Shown: positions 12,264 to 22,343 of the stretch, piece by piece | How the letters are laid out: each line of letters begins with the position of its first letter | Numbering within the stretch: the first letter of the stretch is position 1 | From: Actinoplanes oblitus | Lineage (GTDB): Bacteria; Actinomycetota; Actinomycetes; Mycobacteriales; Micromonosporaceae | Assembly (NCBI RefSeq): GCF_030252345.1 | Contig: NZ_CP126980.1 | Coordinates: 4,293,501 to 4,357,500 of the forward strand | DNA length: 64,000 nt | Reading direction: 5' to 3' | Program-made: the position numbers and the translations under genes | The notes under the pieces: generated by a model | Database searches by the model: none | What the model was told of the DNA's origin: nothing | What the model saw: the letters and a program-made list of their open reading frames with translations, nothing else

Positions 12264-15200
12264 TCAGTTGGTCTTCGTCGCCCTGCGGCGCAGGGCCGGC
12301 CGGGCGGGACGGGCAGTCGTCAGCCGTTCGCCGATCCGGGCGGGGGTGCGGGCGGCGAACAGGTCACGGATGGTCAGGTCGGCCTGGAGCGCGGCGCGGA
12401 TCCGGCTGATCAGCCGGGTGGCCAGCAGCGAGTGGCCGCCCAGCTGGAAGAAGTCGTCGTCGATGCCGACCTGGGGTACGCCCAGCAGCTCGGCGAAGAG
12501 TGCACACAACACGCCCTCGCGGGCGTCGCGGGGCGCGCGGCCGGGTGCGGCGACGGTGCTCGGCGCGGGCAGCGCGTCCTTGTCGATCTTGCCGTTGCTG
12601 GTCACCGGCACGGCGTCGAGAACCACGACCGCCGGAACCATGTACTCGGGCAACTCCCCGGCCAGCCGCTCCCGCAGGGCCCGCGGGTCGAGGGTCCGGC
12701 CGGCGGCCGCGGTCACGTAGGCCACCAGGGCCTTCTCGCCGGGACGGTCCTCGCGGGCCACCACGACCGCCTGCCGCACGTCGGGCTGGTCGGCGACAGC
12801 CCGGGTGACCTCACCCGGTTCGATGCGGAACCCGCGGATCTTGATCTGGTCGTCGGTGCGGCCCAGGAACAGCAATTGCCCGTCCCCGGTCCACTTCACC
12901 AGGTCACCTGTTCGATACATCCGCTCACCGGCGGCGCCCCACGGGCACGCCACGAACCGTCCGGCGGTCAGAGCGGGCCGGCGCAGGTAGCCGCGGGCCA
13001 GTCCGGCGCCGGCCACGTACAGCTCACCGGGCACCCCCGGTGGCACCGGCGCGAGGCGGGCGTCCAGCACGTACACCCGGGTGTTGGCGATCGGCCCGCC
13101 GATCGGCGCGGGCCGGTCCTGCGGCGTCAGCGGACGGCTGACGGTCGCGCAGACCGTGGTCTCCGTCGGCCCGTACGCGTTGAACATCGCCCGGCCGGCG
13201 GACCAGCGCTCCACGACCTCGGCGGAGGGCGGCTCACCGGCCACACCCAGTGCCCGGACACCGGCCAGCGCGTCGCCATCCAGCACGGCGAGCGCCGCCG
13301 GCGGCATGGTCAGGTGCGTCACGCCGGTCTCGGCGATCGTCGCCGTCAGGGCCGGGCCGACGGTGAGCCGTTCGGCGGACGGCACCACGAGCGCCGCACC
13401 GGACAGCAGTGCCGGGCAGATGTCCCAGATGGCCGCGTCGAAGCTGGGCGACGCGAACTGCAGGACGCGGCTGGTGCCGTCGATGCCGAACCGGGCGGCC
13501 TTGGCCGCCGCCAGGCTGGCGATGCCGGTGTGGCTGACCGCCACGCCCTTGGGCCGGCCGGTGGAGCCGGAGGTGTAGATGACGTACAGGGTGTTGGCCG
13601 GCGTGGCCGGGCAGGGGAGCGGCGTGTCCGGGCACGCCGACAGCGCGGCGGCGACCTCGGCGTCGTCCAGCGCCGTGCTGGGTACCGCGAGAGGCGGCAG
13701 GTCGTGCTCGGTGGCGGTCACGGTGAGCACCAGCCGTGGCCGGGCATCCTCGACCATGTACCGGATCCGCCCGGCCGGGTAGGCCGGGTCGATCGGCAGG
13801 AACGCCGCACCGGCCTTGGCCACCGCGAGCATCGCCGTCACCCACTGCAGGCCACGGGGGAACGACAGCGCGACGATGTCCTCGGGCCCGGCTCCCGCCG
13901 CGATCAGCCACCGGGCCAGCCGGTTCGCCCGGGCGTCGAGTTCGGCGTAGCTGAGCACCACGTCGTCACCGATCACCGCCGTCGCGTCCGGGGTACGAGC
14001 CACCTGCGCGGCGAACAGCGCGGCCACGGTGCCGGCCGGCACCGGTGCGCCGGCGTCGTTCCAGCCGGTCAGCACCCGCTTCCGTTCGGCGGGGGCGAGC
14101 ACGTCGAGCCGGCCGATCCGGTGGTCCGGTTCGGCGGCGACCTGCCGCAGCAGCCGCAGCAGCCGTTCGGTCATCGCCTGGACGGTCTCCCGCTCAAGCA
14201 CGTCGGCGGCGTACTCCAGACGGCCGTCGAGCCCGGCCGGCCGGCCGGCGGCGTCGACGCGCTCGACGAGGTTCGCGGTCAGGTCGAACTTGGCGACGTC
14301 GAGGTCCACCGGTTGCGCCACGGTGTGCACGCCCGGCAGGCTCAGCGCGGCATCGGCCGCGTGCTGCAGCGTCAGCATCACCTGAACCAGCGGCTGCCGG
14401 GCTGTGGAGCGGTCCGTGGCCAGCGCTTCCACCAGCCGGTCGAACGGCAGGTCCTGGTGGCCGAAGGCGTCCAGGTCGTGATCACGGACCCGGTCGAGCA
14501 GCGCGCCGAAGCCGGGGTCGCCGGACAGGTCGGTCCGCAACGGCAGGGTGTTGACGAAGAAGCCCACCAGGTCGTCGAGGTCCTCGTCGGCACGGCCGGC
14601 GACCGGGGTGCCGATGACGACGTCGTCGCCCGCACCGACGCGGTGCAGCAGCACGGCGAACGCCGCGTGCAGCACCATGAACAGGGTCGCGTCGTGGTCG
14701 TGGGCCAGGCGCAGCAGGTTGCGGTGCAGATCCGCCGGAACGGTGAACGGCACCTGGCCGCCGCGCTCGGACCGTTCGGCCGGGTAGGGCCGATCGGTCG
14801 GCAGGTCCAGATACTGCGGCGCACCGGCAAGGGTCGCGCGCCAGAAGGCCAGTTGCCGGCTCACGAGGCTGTCCGGGTCGTCGACCGTGCCCAGCACTTG
14901 CGACTGCCACAGCGCGTAGTCGGTGTACTGCACGGGCAGCGGCGCCCACGCGGGAGCGGTGCCGCCCAGCCGGGCGGTGTACGCGGCCGACAGGTCCCGC
15001 ATCAGCGGGGCCAGGGACCAGCCGTCGGCCGCGACGTGGTTCAGCACCACCAGCAGCAGGTGCTCGTCCGTACCCAGCACGCCCAGGTGGACGCGGATCG
15101 GCAGGTCCCGGGACAGGTCGAACGGGCGGTGCGCCGCCTGGCTCAGCCAGCGCCCCGGATCCCCGGCCGGCCGGCTCACCTCGACCGTCGCCCGGTTCGC

Positions 15201-18200
15201 CGGCAGGACCACTTGGTGGGGGACACCGTCGGGGGCGGCGAACACGGTACGCAGGCTCTCGTGCCGGTCCACCACGTCGACCAGCGCCGACCGCAGTGCC
15301 GCGACGTCGAGCGGGCCGGTCAGCCGCAGCGCGTACGGCATGTTGTAGGTCGCGCTCGGGCCCCGCATCCGGTGCAGGAACCACAGCCGCTGCTGGGCCG
15401 CGGACAGCGGCGGCGCCTCCGGCCGGGGCATCGGCCGCAGCGGCGGTCGCGAACCGTGGCGGGAACCCGCGACCACCTCGGCGAGCCGGGCGGGGGTGGG
15501 CGCGGCGAACAGCTCACGCAGCGACAGGTCGGCGCGCAGCACGGCACGGACCCGGCTCAGCAGCCGGGTGGCCAGCAGCGAGTGCCCGCCCAGCGCGAAG
15601 AAGTCGTCGTCGGGCCCCACCGTGGGCACGCCCAGCAGGCGCGCGAAGAGCCGGCAGAGGATCTCCTCGCGGGCATCGCGCGGAGCACGTGCCCGCGCGC
15701 CGGCGGCGGACCAGTCCGGGGCGGGAAGCGCCCGCCGGTCGAGCTTGCCGTTGGGGGTCAGCGGCATCCGGTCGACTGCCACGACGGCGGCGGGCACCAT
15801 GTGCGCGGGCAGCGCGGCCGCGGCATGAGCGCGCACGTCGGCGGGCTCGGCGTCGCCGACGACATAGGCGACCAGCCGCTGATCACCCGTACGGTCCTCA
15901 CGCACCGCGGCGACAGCCTGCCGTACCCGCGGGTGCTCACCGAGCACGGCCTCGATCTCGCCGAGCTCGATCCGGAAGCCTCGCAGCTTCACCTGGTCAT
16001 CGGCCCGGCCGGCGAACAGCAGCCGTCCGTCCGACGTCCAGCGGACCAGATCGCCGGTGCGGTACATGCGGGTTCCGGGCGCACCGAAGGGACAGGCCAC
16101 GAACCGTCCGGCGGTCAGTGCGGGCCGGCGCAGGTAGCCGCGGGCCAGTCCGGCCCCGGCCAGGTACAGCTCTCCCACCGCGTTCGGCGGCACCGGCCGC
16201 AGCCGGGTGTCCAGGACGTACGCCCGCGTGCCGGAGACGGGCGTGCCGATCGGCACCGGGCCGCCGGCCGTCAGTGGCCGGCTCAGCGTCGCGGTGACGG
16301 TGTTCTCCGTCGGCCCGTAGACGTTGATCATGCGCCGGCCGGTGTGCCACCTGGCGACCAGGCTCTCCGGTACGGCCTCGCCGGCGACCGCCAGGACCCG
16401 GACCCCGTCGAGGGCGTCGCCGGGCAGGACGGCGAGGGCGGCCGGCGGCAGCTTCAGGTGCGTCACACCGCACTCGGCGATGGTCGCCGCCAGCGGTGAT
16501 CCGACGGTGAGGCGCTCGGCCGAGGGGGTCACCAGGGTGGCGCCGGCCAGCAGGGTCACCCAGATGTCCGACTGGGCGGCGTCGAAGCTCGGCGACGCGA
16601 ACTGCAGCATCCGGTCGCCCGGGCGCACGCACAGCCGCTCACCCTGCGCGGCGGCCAGGCCGGCCAGGCCGCGGTGGGTGACCGCGACGCCCTTGGGCCG
16701 CCCGGTGGAGCCGGACGTGTAGATCACGTATGCGGTGTTGTCGACACCGGCGGGCCGCGGCGGTTCCGGCCTCCCCGGCGCCGTGCCGGGGCCGGCGCTG
16801 TCGAGTGTCAGCACCGGGACGTCGGTGCCCGGCAGGGCGGCCGCGGTCTCCGCGGTGGACAGCAGCAGTACGGGCCGCGCGTCGGTGAGCATGTAGCGGA
16901 TGCGGTCGGCCGGGTACCCCGGGTCGACAGGCAGATAGGCGGCGCCGGTCCTGGCGACGGCGAGCATGGCGGTCACCCAGTGCACCGAGCGGGGGAACGC
17001 CAGCGCCACCAGGTCCTCCGCGCCCACGCCTCGCGCCAGCAGCCACCGGGCGATCCGGTCGGCCTCCGCGTCCAGCTGCGCATAGGTCATCGTGATGTCG
17101 TCGCCGACCAGGGCGACCGCCTGCGGCGTGCGAGCGGCTCGCGCGCGGAAGAGCTCGGCGAGCGTGGCCGGCCCGGTGGCGGGGCCCGGGTCGGCCCAGC
17201 GTGCTGTCGCCTCACGGTCGCCGTCGGTCAGCAGGTCGAGCTGGGCCAGCACGGCCTGCGGGTCCGCACCGGCGAACCGGGTCAGGAAGGCCAGGAACCG
17301 GTCCCGGTGGCCCACGACGTCCGGCACGGAGTACAGCCGCGGGTTGGCGTCGAAGTCCACCCGGTACTTCTCGCCGTCGCGCCGGTCCCAGACCAGCATC
17401 GCGAGATCCTCGGGAAAACCACCGGCCAGGTTGTCCGCGTACGCGGGGGCGCCGCCGAAGCTCACCCCGTACTCGAAACTCATGACGTTGGCCCGGGAGG
17501 CGACCAGCCCGGCGCCGCCCGGTGACCGGTCCCGGCGGATGTCCTCGACCCGGTAGTCCTGATGCGCGAGCACCGTGCGGGCCTGCGTGGCGACCTGCTC
17601 GACGAGGTCGGTGACGCGGGCATCGGCATCGACCCGCACCCGTAGCGGCAGTAGGTTCGACACCATGGCCGGAGTGACCCGGTCGGCCGGATCGCGGCGC
17701 GCGGCCGCGGGCAGCCCCACGACGACCTCCCGCTCGCCGGTCATCCGGTGCAGATAGGCGGCCCAGGCGGCGACGACCACCAGCGGCCACCGCGTCCCGC
17801 AGGCGCCGGCCCTCTCGTCAAGCAGGCGTGCGGTCGCGGCATCGATCCACCCGGAGCGGCGCACCACCCCGTCGGCCGGCGCCGGCTGCGCGTGGGCCAG
17901 GCCCGCCGGCTCCGGGCAGTCCCGCAGGTAGTCGACCCAGAACTGCCGGTCCCGCGTGCGCCGTGGCGATCGCTGGTACGCCTGGTCGCGCGCCACCAGA
18001 TCGGACAGCCGCCCGAACGGGCTGTCCGGCACCTCGGCCCCCGCGTGCAACGCCGTGTAGACCTCGGCCACCCGGCGGGCGATCAGCCCCATCCCGAAAC
18101 CGTCCAGAACCAGGTGGTGATAGCTGGACCACCACAGGTGACGCTCGGGGGAGAGCCGCAGCAGGGCGTACCGGAACAGTCGACCCGCCTCCGGCTCGAA

Positions 18201-18518
18201 GGACCGTTCGAGGTCGGCGCGCATCCACCGCAGGGCGGCCTCGAACGGCTCCGCCTCGTCGCTGAGGTCGTGAACCGCCAGCTGCCACGGCGCCGCGGCG
18301 CCGGTCTGCTGGAGTACCTCGCCGTCGGGCGTCGCGGTGAAGCGGACGGTCAGGCAATCCGCCTCGTCGACGGTGCGGCGCAGGGCGGCCTCGAACACCT
18401 CGGCCAGGATCGGACCGGTGATGTCCAGGTATTCGCCGATGGTGTGCATCCGGCTGTCGGGTGCCAGTTGCCGGGCGTACCAGATGCCGCGCTGGGCGGC
18501 GGTCAAGGGAATCGTCAT
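12264..18518 (-). CDS. Two-module NRPS with acyl/aryl-type starter condensation domain
   Basis: This 2084-residue protein has C 1-430, A 469-930, PCP Ser near 978, C from 1036, A from 1508 and PCP near 2029. The first C domain begins with the [13 protein letters not shown] motif and carries HHLVLDG. This EntF/DptA-like class normally joins an acyl or aryl group from another carrier to the first amino acid, so the peptide is probably N-capped. The second C domain reads NHVAADG, with the first His of the HH pair replaced by Asn but the catalytic second His kept. Specificity codes by eye: DASKAAVVTK (unassigned) and DAWTGAAVCK (Phe-like). It is the first peptide-extending enzyme of line 1. The start taken is the ATG before TIPLTAAQ, 35 nt after the MbtH gene; no good ribosome site is visible, so it may rely on coupling, and an in-frame GTG at 18542 or TTG at 18599 is possible. 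Confidence 0.92.
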   Translation of the reverse strand: MTIPLTAAQRGIWYARQLAPDSRMHTIGEYLDITGPILAEVFEAALRRTVDEADCLTVRFTATPDGEVLQQTGAAAPWQLAVHDLSDEAEPFEAALRWMRADLERSFEPEAGRLFRYALLRLSPERHLWWSSYHHLVLDGFGMGLIARRVAEVYTALHAGAEVPDSPFGRLSDLVARDQAYQRSPRRTRDRQFWVDYLRDCPEPAGLAHAQPAPADGVVRRSGWIDAATARLLDERAGACGTRWPLVVVAAWAAYLHRMTGEREVVVGLPAAARRDPADRVTPAMVSNLLPLRVRVDADARVTDLVEQVATQARTVLAHQDYRVEDIRRDRSPGGAGLVASRANVMSFEYGVSFGGAPAYADNLAGGFPEDLAMLVWDRRDGEKYRVDFDANPRLYSVPDVVGHRDRFLAFLTRFAGADPQAVLAQLDLLTDGDREATARWADPGPATGPATLAELFRARAARTPQAVALVGDDITMTYAQLDAEADRIARWLLARGVGAEDLVALAFPRSVHWVTAMLAVARTGAAYLPVDPGYPADRIRYMLTDARPVLLLSTAETAAALPGTDVPVLTLDSAGPGTAPGRPEPPRPAGVDNTAYVIYTSGSTGRPKGVAVTHRGLAGLAAAQGERLCVRPGDRMLQFASPSFDAAQSDIWVTLLAGATLVTPSAERLTVGSPLAATIAECGVTHLKLPPAALAVLPGDALDGVRVLAVAGEAVPESLVARWHTGRRMINVYGPTENTVTATLSRPLTAGGPVPIGTPVSGTRAYVLDTRLRPVPPNAVGELYLAGAGLARGYLRRPALTAGRFVACPFGAPGTRMYRTGDLVRWTSDGRLLFAGRADDQVKLRGFRIELGEIEAVLGEHPRVRQAVAAVREDRTGDQRLVAYVVGDAEPADVRAHAAAALPAHMVPAAVVAVDRMPLTPNGKLDRRALPAPDWSAAGARARAPRDAREEILCRLFARLLGVPTVGPDDDFFALGGHSLLATRLLSRVRAVLRADLSLRELFAAPTPARLAEVVAGSRHGSRPPLRPMPRPEAPPLSAAQQRLWFLHRMRGPSATYNMPYALRLTGPLDVAALRSALVDVVDRHESLRTVFAAPDGVPHQVVLPANRATVEVSRPAGDPGRWLSQAAHRPFDLSRDLPIRVHLGVLGTDEHLLLVVLNHVAADGWSLAPLMRDLSAAYTARLGGTAPAWAPLPVQYTDYALWQSQVLGTVDDPDSLVSRQLAFWRATLAGAPQYLDLPTDRPYPAERSERGGQVPFTVPADLHRNLLRLAHDHDATLFMVLHAAFAVLLHRVGAGDDVVIGTPVAGRADEDLDDLVGFFVNTLPLRTDLSGDPGFGALLDRVRDHDLDAFGHQDLPFDRLVEALATDRSTARQPLVQVMLTLQHAADAALSLPGVHTVAQPVDLDVAKFDLTANLVERVDAAGRPAGLDGRLEYAADVLERETVQAMTERLLRLLRQVAAEPDHRIGRLDVLAPAERKRVLTGWNDAGAPVPAGTVAALFAAQVARTPDATAVIGDDVVLSYAELDARANRLARWLIAAGAGPEDIVALSFPRGLQWVTAMLAVAKAGAAFLPIDPAYPAGRIRYMVEDARPRLVLTVTATEHDLPPLAVPSTALDDAEVAAALSACPDTPLPCPATPANTLYVIYTSGSTGRPKGVAVSHTGIASLAAAKAARFGIDGTSRVLQFASPSFDAAIWDICPALLSGAALVVPSAERLTVGPALTATIAETGVTHLTMPPAALAVLDGDALAGVRALGVAGEPPSAEVVERWSAGRAMFNAYGPTETTVCATVSRPLTPQDRPAPIGGPIANTRVYVLDARLAPVPPGVPGELYVAGAGLARGYLRRPALTAGRFVACPWGAAGERMYRTGDLVKWTGDGQLLFLGRTDDQIKIRGFRIEPGEVTRAVADQPDVRQAVVVAREDRPGEKALVAYVTAAAGRTLDPRALRERLAGELPEYMVPAVVVLDAVPVTSNGKIDKDALPAPSTVAAPGRAPRDAREGVLCALFAELLGVPQVGIDDDFFQLGGHSLLATRLISRIRAALQADLTIRDLFAARTPARIGERLTTARPARPALRRRATKTN

Positions 18519-18553
18519 GAGGGGTACGGAATCGGCCGGCACGATGACGACCG

Positions 18554-18757
18554 TCAGCCCATCGCCTCGATCAGACTCTGCGGACGCATATCCGTCCAAT
18601 GTTCGTTGACATAGTCGACGCAGTCCTGGCGCGGACTGGCGGTTTTGGCAACCGCCCAGCCGGCGGGAACGTCAGCGAATTCGGGCCACAACGAATACTG
18701 GCCCTCGTCGTTGATCAGTACCAGATAGGTGCCGTTCTCATCCTCGAAAGGGTTCAT
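18554..18757 (-). CDS. MbtH-like protein, assembly line 1
   Basis: This 67-residue protein has the family features: NPFEDENG start, the [13 protein letters not shown] core with invariant Trp, and [12 protein letters not shown] near the end. MbtH-like proteins bind NRPS adenylation domains and are needed for their folding or activity. It opens the line 1 operon and directly precedes the two-module NRPS, which is its likely partner. The ATG has an AAGGA site about 7 nt upstream. The AT-richer DNA beyond it should hold the operon promoter. Confidence 0.95.
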   Translation of the reverse strand: MNPFEDENGTYLVLINDEGQYSLWPEFADVPAGWAVAKTASPRQDCVDYVNEHWTDMRPQSLIEAMG

Positions 18758-19400
18758 GACTGTTCCTTCGCTCGATCTCGTGGAATGGCCGAGAACTTCC
18801 GGCGCCGGCTCGTGACCGGCGACGGGGCGCGACACTAACAGCCGCGTGATCCGAGCGAACCGCTCCTAATCGGACATTTGATCTGGTCCACGGGTCGTGC
18901 GGGAGCGTGACATGAGCCACACGGTGGCAACCGTGAATGACTTGGCCGAGCCGACCAGCGAATTAACACAACATAAATGACTGTAAATTATGCCGCCCTT
19001 AACGACCCCTAATGTGACAGGGCCGCCCCTTGTGCGGCGAGTCGAATAGGAATCCACCGCCCAGCACCGCTGGCGGTGCGGCGTTCCGGGTGAGGGCAAT
19101 CTCGGCTGCGGGCACACACGCCGAGCCTCGGCCCGCGCAGCGTCAACCAGCGCCGGCAGCCGCAGCGGGTCACGGGTCCGGTAGGAGGGTGCAGCCAGAG
19201 CCGCGACCGTGCGGCCCAGGCCACCCCGGTCGTCGTCGAGCGAAGGGCGGCGGCGGCCGGCACCGAGGGCCGCGAACACCTTCAGCAGGGCAGCGGTCCC
19301 TACCTGGAGCGCGTCACGCAGCTCGACCCGAAGTTCCAGCGAATCCTGCGCGACAGCCCGGCCCCGACCGGTGGCGGTGTGATGCGGTATGGCAACGCGG
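18758..19400. other. Non-coding region upstream of the line 1 operon; promoter expected
   Basis: I see no gene I can support here. The part at about 18840-19020 is much AT-richer than the rest of the window (runs such as AATTAACACAACATAAATGA) and lies upstream of the MbtH gene, so the promoter of the line 1 operon is probably here. A small palindrome (GAGCG-AAC-CGCTC) at 18853-18865 could be an operator. From about 19020 to 19400 the DNA is GC-rich again. A minus-strand open frame contains a stretch with fairly good third-position GC, but no recognisable family; it may be decayed coding sequence. Confidence 0.5.
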
Positions 19401-19670
19401 TCAAGGGGTGGCGCTGGCGGTGCCGGCAGGTCCGGGAACGCAGATGTCATCCGGTCCCAGGACGCCATCGCTCTCATCGGTGCTGGGTGTTGAAGGACTC
19501 GCGACGCACGGCGGCCGTGATGGCGACTCCGGCGTCGCGGCGGGCGCGGAGGCTGAGCCGCCAGGTGTCTCTGTAGGTGAAACGTGCACCGGCCGGTCAC
19601 AGGCCGGCAGTGCGAGAACCGACGCTGAAGAAATGCATACAGCGGCAATCCGGAGGTGGTGGGTGAGCAT
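19401..19670 (-). CDS. Small putative lipoprotein, function unknown
   Basis: The 89-residue frame begins with a hydrophobic signal-like segment (HHLRIAAVCISSASVLALPAC). Its LPAC fits a lipobox with the lipidated Cys at residue 24. A Pro/Ser/Thr-rich linker typical of actinobacterial lipoproteins follows. A GAAGGA sequence lies just upstream of the ATG, with short spacing. The protein is short and ends without a recognisable folded domain, and an overlapping minus-strand frame continues past its stop, so it may be a truncated or frameshifted lipoprotein gene. I do not recognise a family, and existence as a gene is uncertain. Confidence 0.35.
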   Translation of the reverse strand: MLTHHLRIAAVCISSASVLALPACDRPVHVSPTETPGGSASAPAATPESPSRPPCVASPSTPSTDESDGVLGPDDICVPGPAGTASATP

Positions 19671-20013
19671 GATTCCTTCAATGGCGGCTCCGCGGGAACG
19701 TGACGCAGTGTAGGCAGCCGCCGGTTGCAAAGTGCCACCTTGCCTCAGTCGTACACCCGAAGTAGTGCCGGTTCGTCGTCAGGCTGGCCCGCTCCTGGCC
19801 GTCGGGCTCGTGTGCCTGGTAGCCGACGCACTCGCAGCCGTTGTCCGCCCCGAGTCCATCGTCTCGTCCAGGACGGCCTGCACCGGATCGACCTTCGAGT
19901 CGTCGATGGCGAGCGCGCCGATCGACTCGGCCAGGCGCGGCCGGTCGACGACCATCACCGACCGGGTGGACACCGATGTGCTGTGGACGGTTCGGGAAGG
20001 CCGCGGCGCGGGT
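19671..20013. other. Intergenic region with a short possible gene fragment
   Basis: No gene can be supported firmly. A minus-strand frame at 19779-19973 (64 codons, GTG start) has codon usage that looks coding (AESIGALAIDDSKVDPVQAV), lies 40 nt after the siderophore-interacting protein gene and lacks a ribosome site. It could be a gene remnant. The rest shows no motif I can name. Confidence 0.35.
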
Positions 20014-20832
20014 TCAGTCGCGGTCCGGGCATCGGCCCGCCTGGCGGGCCTTCCATTCGCGCCACTGTTCGTCGGTCAGGCCACGCCGCCAGTAGCCCGA
20101 GATCGACAACAGGTCCCTCGCCACGCCGCGTTCGTCGAGCAGGTGCCGCCGCAGGCCGCGGATCACGGCGCCCTCACCGTGGACGAACGCCTGCACGACG
20201 CCCGGTTCGAAGGCGAGCGATCGTACGGCCGTGGCCAGGCTGTCGCCGCGTGCGGTGTGTATCCAGCGGATGTCGGCGTCGGCCGCGGTGGGCAGCGGTT
20301 GCTCGTCGTACTCGTCGACCACCTCGACGATCACCCGGGCCCGCATGCCGGCGGTCATCGCCTCGAGCGTCACCGCGATGGCCGGTAGCGCGACGGCGTC
20401 ACCAGCCAGCAGGTGCCAGCCGGCCACCGGCCGCGGCCGATACAGCCCACGTGGTTCGCGCAGCAGCACCGGATCCCCCGGTTTGAGCCCGGCCAGCCAG
20501 GTGGGCGTCAGGCCGGGCCGGCCGTGGTGATAGAAGTCGATGGTCAGTTCGCCGGCTGCCGCGTCGAAGGCCCGGATCGTGTAGGTGCGGGTGCGGGGCC
20601 AGGCCGATCGGGGCAGGGTGGCGTGGATGTGCCGCAGGTCGAGGTCGGCCGGGTAGGCGATGCCGGGGCGGGGGAAGACGATCCGGATGTGGGAGTCGGT
20701 GAACGGGCCGGGATCGAGCCTGGCGATGTCCGCGCCGCCGGCCACCATCCGGGTCACGCGAGGGGCGATGCGGGTCAACCGCAGCAGGGCCAGCCGGACG
20801 ACCGGGCGGGCCCGCGCCGAAACGACGATCAT
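20014..20832 (-). CDS. Siderophore-interacting protein (SIP), flavin-dependent reductase family
   Basis: This 272-residue protein has the SIP/ViuB-type layout. The N-terminal FAD-binding barrel has the RTYTIRAFD segment (R-x-Y-T) near residue 85 and FYHHGRPG after it. The C-terminal NAD(P)H-like domain contains FVHGEGAVIRGLRRHLLDERG and ends SISGYWRRGLTDEQWREWK, the usual SIP tail. Family members reduce ferric siderophores in the cytoplasm to release iron. An AGGAGAGAC ribosome site precedes the ATG. It sits 35 nt downstream of the XRE/ATPase regulator and probably shares its transcript. Its presence could mean a siderophore link for one of the peptides, but no hydroxamate or catecholate genes are in the window, so it may be unrelated. 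Confidence 0.88.
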   Translation of the reverse strand: MIVVSARARPVVRLALLRLTRIAPRVTRMVAGGADIARLDPGPFTDSHIRIVFPRPGIAYPADLDLRHIHATLPRSAWPRTRTYTIRAFDAAAGELTIDFYHHGRPGLTPTWLAGLKPGDPVLLREPRGLYRPRPVAGWHLLAGDAVALPAIAVTLEAMTAGMRARVIVEVVDEYDEQPLPTAADADIRWIHTARGDSLATAVRSLAFEPGVVQAFVHGEGAVIRGLRRHLLDERGVARDLLSISGYWRRGLTDEQWREWKARQAGRCPDRD

Positions 20833-20867
20833 GTCTCTCCTCGGGAGCAGGCAGGGGGACCTGCTGG

Positions 20868-22163
20868 TCAGCCTCGGATCGACGCGGCGCAGAGCTGGGC
20901 CGCCCGGGCCGTGTGCAGGATCCGGAACCAGGCCTGGCCGGCCCGGTACGCCGGCCGGATCAGTCCGTGCAGCAGCAGCGCCCGGACCGCCCGTCCGCTG
21001 TCCGGCAGGCTCCAGCCGGTCAGCGTGGTCACGTCGGTCAGGTCGAAGCTGTCGCCGCGCCGGCAGAGGGCTTCGAACAGGTCCCGGTCGGCGGCGGGCA
21101 GGCCGGCCAGCCGCCGCTCCAGGGCTTCCCGCAGGCCGGCGCCGGCGTCCGGGCTGGTGAGGTGGTTCAGCAGGGTGGCCGGATCGTCGTGCAGACACCG
21201 GTGCAGGGTCGCCAGGTCGTAGACGATCAGCCAGGAGGCGGCGGCGTGCAGGGCGCCGGGCACCCCGTCGAGCCGCCGGCAGATGCCGGCCATCAGGTCC
21301 AGGTCGGCGGGGTCCGGGTCGAGGTCGGGCCGGACCCGGCGGGCGCGGTTGAGGAAGAGCTGTACGGCCGGGGAGCCCGCCGGGTCCGTCTCGTCGACGG
21401 TCAACGGGTTGAGCAGGAAGGTGCGTTCCCCGGGCAGGCCGAGCGGGCGGTCCGCGGTGGTCATGACGCGCAGGCCGGGTACGTCCCGCAGCAGGGTGAC
21501 CAAACGGCCCGGGTCGGCGGTCGCCGGCACACCGTCCAGGACGAGCAGCGGCGGCCGGTCGGCGATGGTCTCGACGAGGGCGGCGATGTCGTCGGTGGCC
21601 GGTCCGGGGTGCAGGAGCTGCTCGGCGGCGGCCCGGACCAGGGCGGCGAGGCGGTCGCCGCCAGCCGGTTCGGCAAGCGTGCACCACAGCACCGGGGTTC
21701 CGCCGGTGGTGTGCAGCCGGGTGGCGACCTCCAGCGCGAGCCGGGTCCGTCCCACACCGTCGATGCCGATGACGGTCACCAGTCGTTCGGCTCCGGTGGC
21801 CAGTTCGCCGTACAGCACCGCGGTCTCGGCCTCCCGGCCGACCTGCAGGTCGGTGGCGAGCGGCGGGGCCGCCGGGCCGGCCTCGTAACCGGCTTTGACC
21901 GCCCAGCCGGTGCGGCCCTCGGTGGCTGCCGCCTCCAGGTCGGCGCGGGCCCGCGGCCCGAGGCGCAGTGCGTCGGCGATCAGGCGGACGGTGTCCTGCC
22001 GGGGCCGCCGGGCCCGGCCCTGTTCCAGGTCGCGGATGGCCCGGACGCTGATGGTGGAGAAGTCGGCGAGTTCACGCTGGGTCAGCCGGATCCGGACCCG
22101 GTGCTGGCGCACCAGGCGGCCGAACAGTGGTACGTCCTCGTCTGTCGCGGTGGCGATGCTCAT
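20868..22163 (-). CDS. XRE-family HTH regulator with NB-ARC-like ATPase domain
   Basis: This 431-residue protein starts with a helix-turn-helix of the XRE type (RLTQRELADFSTISVRAIRDLEQ, about residues 27-50). An NTPase domain related to the AfsR/LuxR NB-ARC families follows. Its Walker A reads GIDGVGRT, so the usual phosphate-binding Lys is Arg; the Walker B-like LLVLDG is kept. Only a short helical region follows, without the long TPR tail of AfsR proteins. It is likely a transcription regulator of neighbouring genes, possibly no longer hydrolysing ATP. It is probably co-transcribed with the SIP gene. Confidence 0.82.
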   Translation of the reverse strand: MSIATATDEDVPLFGRLVRQHRVRIRLTQRELADFSTISVRAIRDLEQGRARRPRQDTVRLIADALRLGPRARADLEAAATEGRTGWAVKAGYEAGPAAPPLATDLQVGREAETAVLYGELATGAERLVTVIGIDGVGRTRLALEVATRLHTTGGTPVLWCTLAEPAGGDRLAALVRAAAEQLLHPGPATDDIAALVETIADRPPLLVLDGVPATADPGRLVTLLRDVPGLRVMTTADRPLGLPGERTFLLNPLTVDETDPAGSPAVQLFLNRARRVRPDLDPDPADLDLMAGICRRLDGVPGALHAAASWLIVYDLATLHRCLHDDPATLLNHLTSPDAGAGLREALERRLAGLPAADRDLFEALCRRGDSFDLTDVTTLTGWSLPDSGRAVRALLLHGLIRPAYRAGQAWFRILHTARAAQLCAASIRG

Positions 22164-22343
22164 GATGCGGCCCTCTTCCCGTGTGATGGCGCAGTCGGCG
22201 AAGCTCCGGGGTGGCGAACCCGAGATCGGGTGATCGCCCCCGTGGATCTCATCGTCCGGATGCCGCTATCGACCGGGCATCACGACGCCAACCGGCGCCG
22301 GGGCCTCACGATCAACGGGGGATAGCGCCGGGATAGCCGGAGG

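Noticed and set aside
9441..16499. Long plus-strand open frames opposite the line 1 NRPS genes
   Set aside because: Antisense shadows with low-complexity translations and no ribosome sites.
18519..18599. N-terminal extension of the line 1 initiation NRPS from a TTG start
   Set aside because: It would overlap the MbtH gene, has no ribosome site and adds residues absent from this C-domain class.
18866..19738. A 290-codon minus-strand frame upstream of the line 1 operon
   Set aside because: It crosses the AT-rich promoter region and the lipoprotein-like frame, and is compositionally odd with no recognisable domain. At most parts of it are decayed coding DNA.
20014..20832. Taking the SIP gene as proof that line 1 or 2 makes a siderophore
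   Set aside because: No hydroxamate, catecholate or salicylate genes are visible and neither line resembles a known siderophore NRPS. The SIP may be an unrelated neighbour.
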